Shown one piece after another: positions 8,007 through 17,864 of a stretch of DNA of 64,000 nt. The translations under genes and the position numbers were made by a program. Within the stretch, counting starts at the first letter, position 1. Each line of letters begins with the position of its first letter. Origin of the DNA: Rhodocaloribacter sp964552015 (GTDB taxonomy: Bacteria; Bacteroidota; Rhodothermia; Rhodothermales; ISCAR-4553); the NCBI GenBank assembly GCA_964552015.1, contig CAZKFR010000012.1, forward strand, positions 1 through 64,000. The letters are read 5' to 3'. Below the pieces are notes generated by a model. The model made no database searches. It was not told the origin of the DNA and saw only the letters and a program-made list of their open reading frames with translations.

Positions 8007-9359
8007 TCAGAAGGTGGTACGGAGCCCCACGAACGGCTCGAAGCGACGCTGGACCAGGAACCGGGCGGTGCCGTCCGGACCGTCCTCCAGCCGTTCGTAG
8101 GTGTACCGGGCACGGACGTAGACGCGGAAGTCGCCGGCGAAACGGTAGTCGGTCTGAAAGTCGAGGGCCGAGAGGTCGCCCAGGTCGTTGAACAGGGTGA
8201 GAAAGCCCCGTAGCCCGCCGCGGTCCTGACCCAGGTAGAAGCTAAAGCGCCGGGCACGCAGGTACAGGCGGAGGTGCAGTGTGCTCAGAGCCTGCGAACC
8301 GTAGTGTCGGCGAAAGGCATAATAGAATTCGAACCCGCTGAAGAGCAGAAGGCGCACCTCCGACATGAGCGCGTCGCCACCAGCGGACTGATCGAGGCGG
8401 ATACCGGCGAAGGGGTCGGCGTCTTCGTTCGGGGGGGGATCGTCGGCACGGAGGATCCGCGCATGCAGGTTGTTGACCGGGTAAAAGGCGTTCACATAGC
8501 CGGGAATGAACCCGGTGCCATTCAGGAAGAACGTCAGGCGTGCGTGCAGGCGGCCCAGGTCGATGAAGTTGTCGGAGAAGAGACGGGCGCCGAACTGAAG
8601 TCCTTCTCCGAAGCCGAGATAGCGGGCATAGCTGGCAAAAGGGGTCAGGGTGAAGGCGCCGGCGTGCATCACGTCCAGGCTGGCATCGAGGGCGAAGGCT
8701 TCGAGGCGACGCAGGCCGGCGACGGACGGGGCACGATCGGTGACGTACGAGAGGCCGAGGTACAGGGAGCGCGTGCGGGGGGCGCTGGTCCATACGAGGG
8801 GATGCATGCCCACGCGTCCGCCGATGAGGCCATCGAAGCGTACGTCGCCCGTGAAAGCAGCCACATCGAGGGCTGGGCTCCACCACCTCGCCTCGATGCC
8901 GACGGTGCGTTCGTCCCAGGCCGTGTCCGTGGCGAGGAAATCGACGAGGTGCCCGGTGCCGAGGCGGAGACGCTGTAGCGGACCCAGCCGGGCGTAAAGA
9001 CGAGCAGCGGGGGTGGGCCGGTAACGGGCGTATTCGAGGAGGCGCAGCAGGTCGTAGGGCTCGTCCAGGTCCGGGCGGTAGGTGCCGTAGATACCGGCAC
9101 GGAGCGTCCCGCTCAGACGTGCCGTGAGGACCGGTGTATCCAGGGTGAAGGTCAGGCCGGCCGCGGTCCGCCACTGTGCACCGATGAGCGAAAAGCCACC
9201 CATGAGGTCGAGGACCTGTTCGCGTTCCCACCAGAACCGGTTGCGTTGCTCGCGGGGATCATCGTACGAACCGAATGCGGGTAGCTGTCCCGAGGCCGGC
9301 GAGGTGATGAGCACGAGGAGAAGCCCCACGAACGGGTAAGCACACCGGGCAGAAGGCAT
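8007..9359 (-). CDS. outer-membrane beta-barrel protein of unknown function
   Basis: This 450-residue protein has a signal peptide (PFVGLLLVLITSPASGQ, residues about 8-24). The rest is rich in alternating aromatic and polar stretches and ends in Phe (RRFEPFVGLRTTF), the typical C-terminal signature of outer-membrane barrels. No enzyme motif or plug domain is visible. It is divergent from the symporter gene with about 120 nt between starts, so the two could share control and might handle the same substrate; that is inference. The start at 9359 was chosen because the signal peptide begins there. Confidence 0.7.
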   Translation of the reverse strand: MPSARCAYPFVGLLLVLITSPASGQLPAFGSYDDPREQRNRFWWEREQVLDLMGGFSLIGAQWRTAAGLTFTLDTPVLTARLSGTLRAGIYGTYRPDLDEPYDLLRLLEYARYRPTPAARLYARLGPLQRLRLGTGHLVDFLATDTAWDERTVGIEARWWSPALDVAAFTGDVRFDGLIGGRVGMHPLVWTSAPRTRSLYLGLSYVTDRAPSVAGLRRLEAFALDASLDVMHAGAFTLTPFASYARYLGFGEGLQFGARLFSDNFIDLGRLHARLTFFLNGTGFIPGYVNAFYPVNNLHARILRADDPPPNEDADPFAGIRLDQSAGGDALMSEVRLLLFSGFEFYYAFRRHYGSQALSTLHLRLYLRARRFSFYLGQDRGGLRGFLTLFNDLGDLSALDFQTDYRFAGDFRVYVRARYTYERLEDGPDGTARFLVQRRFEPFVGLRTTF

Positions 9360-9482
9360 GGGCCGGAGGGGTTGTACGGAAACCGGATCGTTGAGTATGT
9401 TGCGGGCCCCGCAGACGCCCGCTGCGCCGGGCAATATACCATTTCGCTCGCAACCGTACGCACGCCAGGACCTCCGTCTTTC

Positions 9483-11294
9483 ATGCAGGTAGTAGACTGG
9501 CTCATCGTGCTTTCCTATCTGATCGCCTCCCTCGGGGTGGGCATCTATCTCTCCCGCCGGGCGTCCGCGTCGCTGGAAGACTTTTTCATCTCGGGGCGAT
9601 CCTTGCCCTGGTGGCTGGCCGGCACGTCGATGGCGGCCACCACGTTTTCCATCGACACGCCCCTTTATATTGCCGGGGTGGTGGGGAACCGGGGCATCGC
9701 CGGGAACTGGGAGTGGTGGGCTTTCGCCATGAGCCACGTCGTGCTCATTTACGTGTTTGCGCGGTTGTGGCGCCGGAGCGAGGTGGTCACCGATGCGGCG
9801 CTGCTCGAGGTGCGGTACGGTGGGCGGCCGGCGGCGATCCTGCGGGGTGTCAAAGCTTTTCTCTTCGCCGTCCCGATCAATTGTATCGGGATCGGGTACG
9901 TGATGCTGGCGGCCGTCAAGGTCATCGGAGTGCTGGGTATCTGGACGTACCTGGGGTTCGCTCCGGGTGAACAGGTTCTGGGGATGGACCCCAAACTGCT
10001 GACCGTCATCGGCGTCTCGGTGCTCGTGCTCGTCTATGCCGGCTTCTCGGGGCTCTGGGGGGTGGTAACCACCGATTTCTTCCAGTTCTTTCTCGGCCTT
10101 GCCGGCGCCATCGTCGTGGCCGTCTATGCCGTGCGGAGCCCCGAGGTGGGGGGGCTGGCCGGCCTGGTGGAAAAGGTGCCGCAGGTGACGTCGTTCGATG
10201 TGCTGGCCTTCATTCCGTTCACGCTGGGCGAAGGAGGCAACTGGCTGGGCGTCGGCTGGAGCGCCTTTGCCGGGATCTCGGCCTCGACGTTCATGGCTTA
10301 CGTGCTGCTCCAGTGGTGGACGTTCCGCCGCTCCGATGGCGGGGGCGAATTCATTCAGCGGCTAGTGGCGGCCAAGGATGAGGCCGAGGCGGAGAAGGCG
10401 GCCTGGTTCTTCAACCTGATGCACTACGTCGTGCGGACCTGGCCCTGGGTCATCGTGGCCCTGGCGGCGCTGGTGATCTACCCGGACCTGGAGGACCGCG
10501 AGCTGGGGTATCCCCGCCTGATGCTCGACTTCTTGCCCGCCGGCATGCTGGGCCTGGTGGTGGCCTCGCTCGTGGCGGCCTTTATGAGTACCGTCTCGAC
10601 CAGCATCAACTGGGGGGCCTCCTACCTGACGCACGATCTCTACCAGCGCTTCCTGCGACCGGGGGCCACCCAGCGCGAACTCGTTGCGGCCGGTCGGGTG
10701 GCGTCGGTGCTCGTTACCCTCCTGGGTGCCGTGGCGGCATTCTTCGCGCAGGATGTGGCTGCCGTCTTCCGGCTCGTCATCGCCATCGGAACCGGGCCGG
10801 GTATGGTGCTCATCCTCCGGTGGTTCTGGTGGCGGATCAATGCCTGGGCCGAACTGGCGGCCATGCTCGCGGGCTTCGTCACGGGGCTCTTCACGACGGT
10901 CGTCCCGGTGCTGACGATCGAGGATTTCGGTCTGCGCCTGTTCGTGATCACGGTCATCACGTCGGCGATCTGGATCACGGTCATGTACCTGACGCCCCCC
11001 GAAGCCCCGGAGACGCTGGCCGCGTTTTACCGGAAAGTGCGACCGGGCGGACCGGGGTGGCGGCGCCAGCGGGCGGCGACGGGCCTGCCGCCGGCGCAGT
11101 CCCTTCGGCACGATCTGCTCCGCTCGGGCGCGGCGTTGGTGCTGCTCTTCGGGCTGCTCTTCGGCGCAGGGGGGGCACTGCTGCTCCGCTGGGATGTGGC
11201 TCTGGCCATGGCGCTCCTGGCGCTGGCCGGGGGGATGGCCCTCCGCCGGCTGGCGCGGCCCGCCTCCGCGAACGGATCTCAGGCCACCGGATGA
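9483..11294 (+). CDS. sodium:solute symporter (SSS family)
   Basis: This 603-residue polytopic membrane protein begins MQVVDWLIVLSYLIASLGVG. The pattern ASLEDFFISGRSLPWWLAG then STF/TFSIDTP near residue 40-60 is characteristic of the sodium:solute symporter family. About 13 membrane segments can be counted. It would import a solute (often a sugar, amino acid or organic acid in this family) with sodium across the inner membrane. The substrate cannot be read from sequence. The ATG at 9483 was chosen because the first membrane helix follows at once; the longer frame lacks membrane or signal features. Confidence 0.88.
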   Translation: MQVVDWLIVLSYLIASLGVGIYLSRRASASLEDFFISGRSLPWWLAGTSMAATTFSIDTPLYIAGVVGNRGIAGNWEWWAFAMSHVVLIYVFARLWRRSEVVTDAALLEVRYGGRPAAILRGVKAFLFAVPINCIGIGYVMLAAVKVIGVLGIWTYLGFAPGEQVLGMDPKLLTVIGVSVLVLVYAGFSGLWGVVTTDFFQFFLGLAGAIVVAVYAVRSPEVGGLAGLVEKVPQVTSFDVLAFIPFTLGEGGNWLGVGWSAFAGISASTFMAYVLLQWWTFRRSDGGGEFIQRLVAAKDEAEAEKAAWFFNLMHYVVRTWPWVIVALAALVIYPDLEDRELGYPRLMLDFLPAGMLGLVVASLVAAFMSTVSTSINWGASYLTHDLYQRFLRPGATQRELVAAGRVASVLVTLLGAVAAFFAQDVAAVFRLVIAIGTGPGMVLILRWFWWRINAWAELAAMLAGFVTGLFTTVVPVLTIEDFGLRLFVITVITSAIWITVMYLTPPEAPETLAAFYRKVRPGGPGWRRQRAATGLPPAQSLRHDLLRSGAALVLLFGLLFGAGGALLLRWDVALAMALLALAGGMALRRLARPASANGSQATG

Positions 11295-11427
11295 AACACT
11301 GGACCGGACCGCACATAGGAGAGGAAACGAAAGGCTTCGGTGCCCATCCCACCATGGACCGGTGAGCGGGCTCGGCGTGTCTCCCCCTTTGATAAAGGCC
11401 CGGACAATCCAGATACTCCTTCCGACC

Positions 11428-12072
11428 ATGGCCGTGCTTCCTGATCTGCCGCTGTTCCCGCTCGAAGTGGTCCTCTTTCCAGAAGAGGTGCTACCCCTGC
11501 ACATCTTCGAGCTACGCTATCGGGAGATGGTACGATATTGCCTCGAACATCAGCGACCGTTCGGGATCGTGCTCACGAAAGGGGGCGAACTGGCCGACGT
11601 CGGTTGTACGGCCCGCATTCGTCAGGTCCTGCATCGCTACGAGGACGGTCGCATGGACATCCAGGTCGAAGGGGAGCAACGGTTCCGTATCCGTAGCATC
11701 AGCCAGGAACACGCCTATCTGACCGCCGAAGTGGAGTTGATCGAAGACCGGGAGGGGGACATCGATCATGCGCTACGGGAGCGGCTGATCACCCAGCACC
11801 TCAAGTTGCTCGAACTGGCCGGGCGCGCCGTCCGGCCCACCATCTACCAGGGGAAGCGCCGACTTTCCTTTTTCATCGCTCACAACGCTGCGCTGACCCT
11901 CGCGCAGAAGCTCGAAGTATTGCGCCTGCCCACCGAGAGCGAACGGATCACCTACCTCGTGCAGCACCTCGGCGACCTGCTGCCGCGGGTCGAACAGGTC
12001 GAAGAAGTACGACGGCGCATCGGTTCGAATGGGCACATCCGGGACATCCCGCGGGCAGGGGATCCGGATTGA
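11428..12072 (+). CDS. stand-alone LON N-terminal (substrate-binding) domain protein
   Basis: The 214-residue product starts MAVLPDLPLFPLEVVLFPEE followed by VLPLHIFELRYREM, the signature of the Lon protease N-terminal domain (PF02190). The ATPase and protease domains of Lon are absent, so this is the short PUD/LON-domain type. The family's role in bacteria is not firmly known; protein binding is the usual suggestion. It precedes the metallo-hydrolase by 34 nt on the same strand and is probably co-transcribed with it. Confidence 0.85.
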   Translation: MAVLPDLPLFPLEVVLFPEEVLPLHIFELRYREMVRYCLEHQRPFGIVLTKGGELADVGCTARIRQVLHRYEDGRMDIQVEGEQRFRIRSISQEHAYLTAEVELIEDREGDIDHALRERLITQHLKLLELAGRAVRPTIYQGKRRLSFFIAHNAALTLAQKLEVLRLPTESERITYLVQHLGDLLPRVEQVEEVRRRIGSNGHIRDIPRAGDPD

Positions 12073-12106
12073 GAGACGTCAACCCTTGAAGCCAGCCTCA
12101 CGACGC

Positions 12107-12961
12107 ATGCCACGCATCGGGCCATATACACTCTACACGATCGAAACCGGACGGTTTGCCCTGGACGGAGGGGCCATGTTCGGGATCATCCCCAAGCCGC
12201 TCTGGGAGCGACGCATCGCCCCGGACGAGCGCAATCGGATTCCCCTCCACATGCGCTGCCTCCTGCTCGAAGGGGAGGGGCGGCTGATCCTCATCGACAC
12301 GGGCCTCGGTCACAAGTACGACGAAAAGTTTCGGGACATCTATGCCGTCGACCACGCAACCTGTACGCTGGAGGCTTCCCTTCGCCAGGCCGGCTTCGAG
12401 GTCTCGGAGGTGACCGATGTCATCCTTACGCACCTGCACTTCGATCACGCCGGCGGGGCGACGCAGCGCACGGGTGACCGGCTCGAGGTCGCCTTTCCGC
12501 ATGCGCGTTACCACGTACAACGCCGGCACTGGGACTGGGCGCTGCACCCCAACCCGCGCGAACGGGGGTCCTTCCTGAAAGAGAACCTGGAGCCCCTGGC
12601 CGCCTCCGGTCAGCTCGAACTCGTCGATGGGGACGTAGAATTGTTTCCCGGCGTGCAGCTCCTGACCGTCCACGGGCACACGGAGGCGCAGCAACTGGTC
12701 CGCATCTCGGATCGGGAGCGTACGTTGCTTTTTGCAGCCGACCTTGTGCCTACCACGGCCCACCTTGGGCTCCCCTGGGTCATGGCGTACGACGTCCGGC
12801 CGCTCGTCACGGTGGAAGAGAAGCAGCGCCTGCTGGAAGAAGCCGTTACCGGAGGTTGGGACCTGTTTTTCGAGCATGACCCCGAGGTGGCGGTCGCCTC
12901 GCTGGAGCGTACGCCGAAGGGCGTCGCTGCCACGGAAGCCCGCTCGCTCGATGAATGGTGA
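12107..12961 (+). CDS. MBL-fold metallo-hydrolase
   Basis: This 284-residue protein carries LTHLHFDHAGG around residue 108-118, the HxHxDH zinc motif of the metallo-beta-lactamase fold. Further ligands are provided by HGHTEAQQ and by a late His (FEHDPEVAV). Length and layout fit the small-molecule hydrolase group that includes lactonase-like enzymes such as YtnP. The substrate is not identifiable. No signal peptide is present, so it should act in the cytoplasm. The ATG at 12107 gives the usual family N-terminus; an earlier in-frame ATG at 12029 would overlap the LON-domain gene. Confidence 0.85.
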   Translation: MPRIGPYTLYTIETGRFALDGGAMFGIIPKPLWERRIAPDERNRIPLHMRCLLLEGEGRLILIDTGLGHKYDEKFRDIYAVDHATCTLEASLRQAGFEVSEVTDVILTHLHFDHAGGATQRTGDRLEVAFPHARYHVQRRHWDWALHPNPRERGSFLKENLEPLAASGQLELVDGDVELFPGVQLLTVHGHTEAQQLVRISDRERTLLFAADLVPTTAHLGLPWVMAYDVRPLVTVEEKQRLLEEAVTGGWDLFFEHDPEVAVASLERTPKGVAATEARSLDEW

Positions 12962-13071
12962 CCGAACGATCCGTCCCATGTGGAAAGACCGATCCCCACG
13001 GCCCCGGGCGGGTGTAACGGCAAAAAGGGGAACCTTGCCACCCGGTATCACGGTTTCATACTTTCGTCCGG

Positions 13072-13100
13072 TTGACGACGATCAGCGGACGTTTTGTAAT
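13072..13100 (+). promoter_or_regulatory. sigma70-like promoter of the orphan kinase-domain gene
   Basis: TTGACG (13072-13077), a 17-nt spacer and TGTAAT (13095-13100) resemble a housekeeping promoter. Transcription would start near 13107, only about 12 nt before the ATG. That leaves little room for a ribosome site, and none is evident. Confidence 0.4.
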
Positions 13101-13118
13101 CATCGGGCCTGTTTACCT

Positions 13119-13454
13119 ATGCAGCAATCCTCGGACGTTTCGACGACGCTCTCGTCGGATGGCCACGCTACGATCTCCGTGCAGCGCTACACGGAGAAAG
13201 AAGTTCAGATGCTTCTCGAGACCATCCGAACGAGTCTCTCCCGCCTGTATCATGATGCCAGCACCCCCTTGTCGGTCATTGCCGGCAACATCGAGTTTTT
13301 ACGGCACCTGGCGTCCATGACGAAGGTGGAAAACGAGTTCATCGGGCCCCTCGAGGATCTCGAGGCCGCCGCGCAGCACCTGAACCAGTTGCTGGACCGG
13401 CTCCTCGAGTTACGGAATCACATCGCACGCTCGAAAGGGCCGGATGGGGCTTAA
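13119..13454 (+). CDS. orphan histidine-kinase dimerisation (DHp-like) protein
   Basis: The 111-residue protein contains SRLYHDASTPLSVIAGNIEF in its first helix pair, which closely resembles the H-box of HisKA domains (H-D/E-x-x-x-P-L). A second helix, LEAAAQHLNQLLDRLLEL, follows. There is no ATPase (HATPase_c) domain, sensor domain or membrane segment. It could be a phosphotransfer dimer, a partner that is phosphorylated by a separate kinase, or an inhibitor of one. It has its own likely promoter and stands apart from any kinase gene in the window. Confidence 0.6.
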   Translation: MQQSSDVSTTLSSDGHATISVQRYTEKEVQMLLETIRTSLSRLYHDASTPLSVIAGNIEFLRHLASMTKVENEFIGPLEDLEAAAQHLNQLLDRLLELRNHIARSKGPDGA

Positions 13455-13728
13455 GGGGCCGGTGGATACCGCCGAAAATTCCCTTGAACCCAACGGCGTA
13501 GAACGGTATCTTCTTCGACGTCACGCACACATCGGACGCGATACATCTCACACTTTGCCTATCGCAGGGAACGGTTACCACAGTTACCCAGGACCCCGAT
13601 CGAAGGGTTGGACCTGCTGGTCTTCTTGATCCACGAGTACTTCACGTTGTCGTTGCATGAGCCGGGAAAGAGCGGCGCTGTCCGTTCATCCTGACCCCGA
13701 GCACGTTCCGGTGTGCAGCCGTTTCCCT

Positions 13729-16700
13729 ATGGTGCGTTTCATGCGTTGGTGGCTCTGTATGCTCGGCCTGGCCCTGTTCGGGGGCGGGTCCGTGCTGGCA
13801 CAACCGGCCCGCGTGCAGGTGGCTGCGCTCGGGTCGGGCCGCTATGCCGTGGAGGTGGCGGTGGACTGGCCAACGGGGCTGCAGGCGGCGCTGGACTCGG
13901 CCGGGGTCGACCGGCTCGACGATGGGGCGCTGATGCAGATCTCGCGCGGGATGCTCTCCCTCACCGAGACGCTCGAGTTGCCGTCGCTCGCTTCACCCCG
14001 GGTGGTGGTGGTGGGTTCGGACTATGACGAAGTGAATGTGCCGGCCGGGGCGTTGAATGAGGTGCTCCAGGATCTCCTGTCCGCCGATCCGGTGACGGCC
14101 GATGGGCTCGGGCTCATGCGTAAGCAACCCGTCGTCTCACTGACGATGCGCCTCTTTGCCTACGACGCGGCGCGGGGCGTGCTGCGTCGCTTCCGACGGA
14201 TGCAGATCGCCGTGGAGCCGCAGCCGGGGGCCGCAGCCAAAGCCGTACGGCAGGGAATGAACCCGCATCTGGCCGTCGAGCGCAGCGTGCTGGCCGACGG
14301 CGTGGTCTTCAAGATCCCCATTACGGAAGAAGGCATCTACCGGATCGACCGATCCTACCTGAATGCGCTGCTCGCGAGTGTCGGCCTGACGCCGTCGAAC
14401 ATCGAACCCAACAACCTGCAGGTTTTCGGCAACGGGGGAGCGCCCCTGCCAGCGCCTAACGCCGAACCGCGCATCCCGGATCTGGCGGAGAATCCCGTGT
14501 TCGTGCGCGGTGGGGGGGATGGGTCGTTCGATGAGGGGGATGTGCTGCTCTTTTACGGCGCGGCGCCACGTGGCTGGCGGTATGACGAAGCCGCCGGCGC
14601 GTGGGAGCACTACGTCCATCCGTTCTCGAACGCCAACTACTACTTTCTCAAGGTGGGAACGGGTCCCGGATTGAGGGTGGGTGATGCGTCCTTTCCGGAT
14701 GTCTCCGGGGTGCAGGTGCGCTCGCAGGTGACGGGCCGGTACGTCGTCGACCTCGACGAGACGGTGTGGAGCAAAGAACACGGGTCCGGCCACACCTGGG
14801 TGAGCACACAGATTCGCAGCGGCGGGGCGCGGGAGGTGTTCGCCGGGGTGACGTTGCCCGGTCTCGAAGCCGGGACGGTGACGTACGACATCCGTGCCGC
14901 CATCGCGTCGAATCCGGCGGCCACGCTGGAGTTCGAGGCCAACGGCGCGGTGATCGGCACCCTGCGAGCGCCGCGGATCATCGGCTTCGGTCCCACGGAC
15001 CCCGCGGCCGTGCCGGCCCGCGCCACGTACACCCAGTCGGTGGCGGCCGGACAGCCGATGAGTTTCACGATGCGCCTGCGCCAGCAGATCAATGAGCCGC
15101 AGGCCGCGCTGGACTGGGTGCGCGTCTTCTACCCGCAGCGGCTCCGGGCCTCGGACGGCCTCCTCCGTTTTGCCACGCCGGGAGGCGAGAGTGGCTGGTT
15201 TGAATTCGTACTCGAAGGGTTCAGTGAGGCGCCCCAGGTGTGGGATGTGACCGATCCGGTGACGATCGAGCGCCTGGGCGTGCAGCCGAGCGGGAACACG
15301 TACCGGGTCCGCGTGCGCGTCGACGATCCGGGCCGGCCCCGGGAGCTGATCGCGTTCGTCGAGTCGGCCGTACGCGGGCTCGATGCCGATGCGGCCACGG
15401 TGGTCCCGAACCAGAACCTCCACGGCGAGCAGGCTTTTCCCGAACTGGTCATCATCACCCCCCGGGCCTTCCTCGAAGCAGCCGGCGAACTGGCCGAGTA
15501 CCGCCGGCAGCAGGGGCTCCGGGTGCTCGTGGCCGTGGTCGAGGAGATCTATAACGAGTTCTCCGGGGGGCTGCCCGACATGCGGGCCGTGCGCGACTTC
15601 CTCAAGTTCCATTACGACCGCGCCACGGACGAAACGAACCTGCTCCGCTATGCCCTCCTCTTCGGAGATGGTCACTACGACTTCCGCGGCATCACGGCCG
15701 GCGAGGGGGCGCTCACCAACTGGATCTTCCCCTTCGAGACGGAAGAGTCCTTCGATCCCGACGCCTCCTATACCAGCGACGACTATTTCGGTTTGCTCGA
15801 CGACGATGAGGGCGCATGGCGGTATATCAGCCGGACCTCGGTCAGCAACGAGCGGATGGACATCGGGGTCGGGCGGTTTCCCGTACAGACGCTCGACGAG
15901 GCCCGTATGGTCGTGGACAAGATCCGGCGCTACGAGAAGCCGGACTCGTACGGTCCCTGGCGTACCCTGTACACGCTCGTGGCCGATGACGGACCGACCG
16001 GTCTGGCGGGGACACAGAATGACTTCGACCTCCATGTTCAGAACATCGACCAGGTGGCGGATCTGCTCGAGGACGGGGTGTTCCCGGCCATCAACCTGAA
16101 GAAGATCTATGCGGAGTCCTTCCCCCGCGTCTTTCTGAACGGGTTCCGCATTCCCGAGGCCAAGGAGGAGATCATCGCTGCGCTGAACGAGGGCACGCTC
16201 CTGTTCAACTATAGCGGCCACGGGGGGCCGGACGGGCTGGCTCAGGAGGAACTGTTCACCAAAGAGGATGCTCTGGCGCTCACGAACCGGGATCGGCTTG
16301 CCATCTTCATCACCGCCACCTGTTCGTTTGGCTGGTGGGACTTCGAGGATGTACAGAGCGGCGCCGAGGCGTTGCTGCTGAACCCCAACGGTGGTTCCGT
16401 GGCGCTGATGACGACCGTCCGCATCGTGTACACCTCGTCCGACACGAACACGCTCAATGCCGGCCTGAACCGGGCCCTCAACGAGATCCTGTTCATGCGA
16501 GACGAAGAGGGGCGTCCCCTGCGCCTGGGGGATGTGATGCGCCTCACCAAAAACACCACGGTCGGGTTGCAGGGCAACAGCCGCAAGTTCAACCTCCTGG
16601 GCGATCCGTCCATGCGGCTGGGGCTGCCCGAGCGGTCGGCGCGGATCGAGGCGCTCAATGGGACGCCGCTGGAAGCGCAGACGGGGCAGATGCGGGCGCT

Positions 16701-17736
16701 CGAACGGATGACGCTCACCGGCGCGGTCCTGACGCCGGATGGTGGCGTGGACAGCGGATTCGACGGCACGGTGGATGTGACCGTCTTCGACGCGGAACGG
16801 CAGGTGCCGGTCAAGCAGCGGCGCTACATGCCGCGTCCGTACTACCGCGTACGTGAGGATCTGATCTGGCGTGGGCAGGTGCGGGCGCGAGCGGGCCGTT
16901 TTACGGCGACGTTCGTCGTTCCCAAAGACATCTCCTACAGCAACGAGCCCGGCCGCATTTCGGTGTATGCCCGCTCGGCCACCGATCAGGCGATGGGGTA
17001 CACCGAGAACTTCATCGTGGGTGGGACCGCAGCCGACCTGCCCGATGATGCGCTCGGGCCCGAGATCGCCCTGTTCCTGAACGATACCACCTTCGTTTCC
17101 GGAGGGCTGACGACCCGCGAGCCGGAACTCATCGTCCGCCTCTTCGACGAGAGCGGCATCAACACCGTCGGGGCCGGGGTCGGGCATGAGATGTTGCTCG
17201 TCATCGACGGCCAGGAGGACCGGGCCGAGGACATCGCCCGCGCGTTCAAGGCCGAGGAGAACTCGTACCAGCGCGGCGAGGTACGCTGGCCGCTGTCGGG
17301 GCTGGAACCCGGCCCGCATCAGCTGCAGGTGCGGGCCTGGGACGTGCTCAACAACGCCAGTACGGCCGAGTTGGCCTTCATCGTCACCGAGGAGGCGTCG
17401 CTCACGCTCCGCAACGTCTTCAACTACCCGAACCCGATGAACCGGTTTACCCGGTTCGTCTTCGAGCACAACCAGCCGCCGGGTACACCGGCCCGTGTCC
17501 AGGTTCGCATCTACACCCTCAACGGGCGACCCATCCGTACCCTCGAAGGGGACGAAGCGCTGCCGGGGGGTATTCTGCCCGGTGGCCCCGTTCAGATACC
17601 CTGGGATGGCCTCGATCAGGACTTCGACCGGGTCGCTTCCGGCATCTATCTCTACAAAGTGCGGGTGGAAGTGGAAAACCCGGACGGCGAACGCAACGTT
17701 GTAGAACGCATCGAAAAGCTGGCCGTCATCCGATGA
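13729..17736 (+). CDS. porU: type IX secretion system sortase PorU (C25 peptidase family)
   Basis: This protein of about 1335 residues has a signal peptide (WWLCMLGLALFGGGSVLAQ) and a gingipain-like C25 domain. The catalytic His lies in NYSGHGGPDG (about residue 831) and the Cys in FITATCSFGWWDF (about 865). The C-terminus has an FlgD/sorting-like Ig fold with NVFNYPNPMNRFTRFVF and ASGIYLYKVRV. PorU removes the C-terminal signal of type IX cargo at the cell surface and attaches the cargo to lipopolysaccharide. Its length and its position directly before porV are typical. The start is uncertain: ATGs at 13657, 13729 and 13741 are all in frame. Those at 13729 or 13741 put the signal peptide first. 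Confidence 0.92.
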   Translation: MVRFMRWWLCMLGLALFGGGSVLAQPARVQVAALGSGRYAVEVAVDWPTGLQAALDSAGVDRLDDGALMQISRGMLSLTETLELPSLASPRVVVVGSDYDEVNVPAGALNEVLQDLLSADPVTADGLGLMRKQPVVSLTMRLFAYDAARGVLRRFRRMQIAVEPQPGAAAKAVRQGMNPHLAVERSVLADGVVFKIPITEEGIYRIDRSYLNALLASVGLTPSNIEPNNLQVFGNGGAPLPAPNAEPRIPDLAENPVFVRGGGDGSFDEGDVLLFYGAAPRGWRYDEAAGAWEHYVHPFSNANYYFLKVGTGPGLRVGDASFPDVSGVQVRSQVTGRYVVDLDETVWSKEHGSGHTWVSTQIRSGGAREVFAGVTLPGLEAGTVTYDIRAAIASNPAATLEFEANGAVIGTLRAPRIIGFGPTDPAAVPARATYTQSVAAGQPMSFTMRLRQQINEPQAALDWVRVFYPQRLRASDGLLRFATPGGESGWFEFVLEGFSEAPQVWDVTDPVTIERLGVQPSGNTYRVRVRVDDPGRPRELIAFVESAVRGLDADAATVVPNQNLHGEQAFPELVIITPRAFLEAAGELAEYRRQQGLRVLVAVVEEIYNEFSGGLPDMRAVRDFLKFHYDRATDETNLLRYALLFGDGHYDFRGITAGEGALTNWIFPFETEESFDPDASYTSDDYFGLLDDDEGAWRYISRTSVSNERMDIGVGRFPVQTLDEARMVVDKIRRYEKPDSYGPWRTLYTLVADDGPTGLAGTQNDFDLHVQNIDQVADLLEDGVFPAINLKKIYAESFPRVFLNGFRIPEAKEEIIAALNEGTLLFNYSGHGGPDGLAQEELFTKEDALALTNRDRLAIFITATCSFGWWDFEDVQSGAEALLLNPNGGSVALMTTVRIVYTSSDTNTLNAGLNRALNEILFMRDEEGRPLRLGDVMRLTKNTTVGLQGNSRKFNLLGDPSMRLGLPERSARIEALNGTPLEAQTGQMRALERMTLTGAVLTPDGGVDSGFDGTVDVTVFDAERQVPVKQRRYMPRPYYRVREDLIWRGQVRARAGRFTATFVVPKDISYSNEPGRISVYARSATDQAMGYTENFIVGGTAADLPDDALGPEIALFLNDTTFVSGGLTTREPELIVRLFDESGINTVGAGVGHEMLLVIDGQEDRAEDIARAFKAEENSYQRGEVRWPLSGLEPGPHQLQVRAWDVLNNASTAELAFIVTEEASLTLRNVFNYPNPMNRFTRFVFEHNQPPGTPARVQVRIYTLNGRPIRTLEGDEALPGGILPGGPVQIPWDGLDQDFDRVASGIYLYKVRVEVENPDGERNVVERIEKLAVIR

Positions 17737-17864
17737 AGGCCGGCGTGAAGGAGACTACCATGAGCCTGCATCCCCTGCATTACGCTCACCCGGGGCCACG
17801 TATCCGGATGAACGAAACGACCTTTACATTCAGTACCTTTATCTTCAAAACCCTGGTAAAAACC

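Noticed and set aside
14137..17469. Long open frame on the minus strand inside porU
   Set aside because: It is a shadow of high-GC codon bias; it has no recognisable domain, is rich in Arg/His/Pro, and lies fully antisense to a well supported gene.
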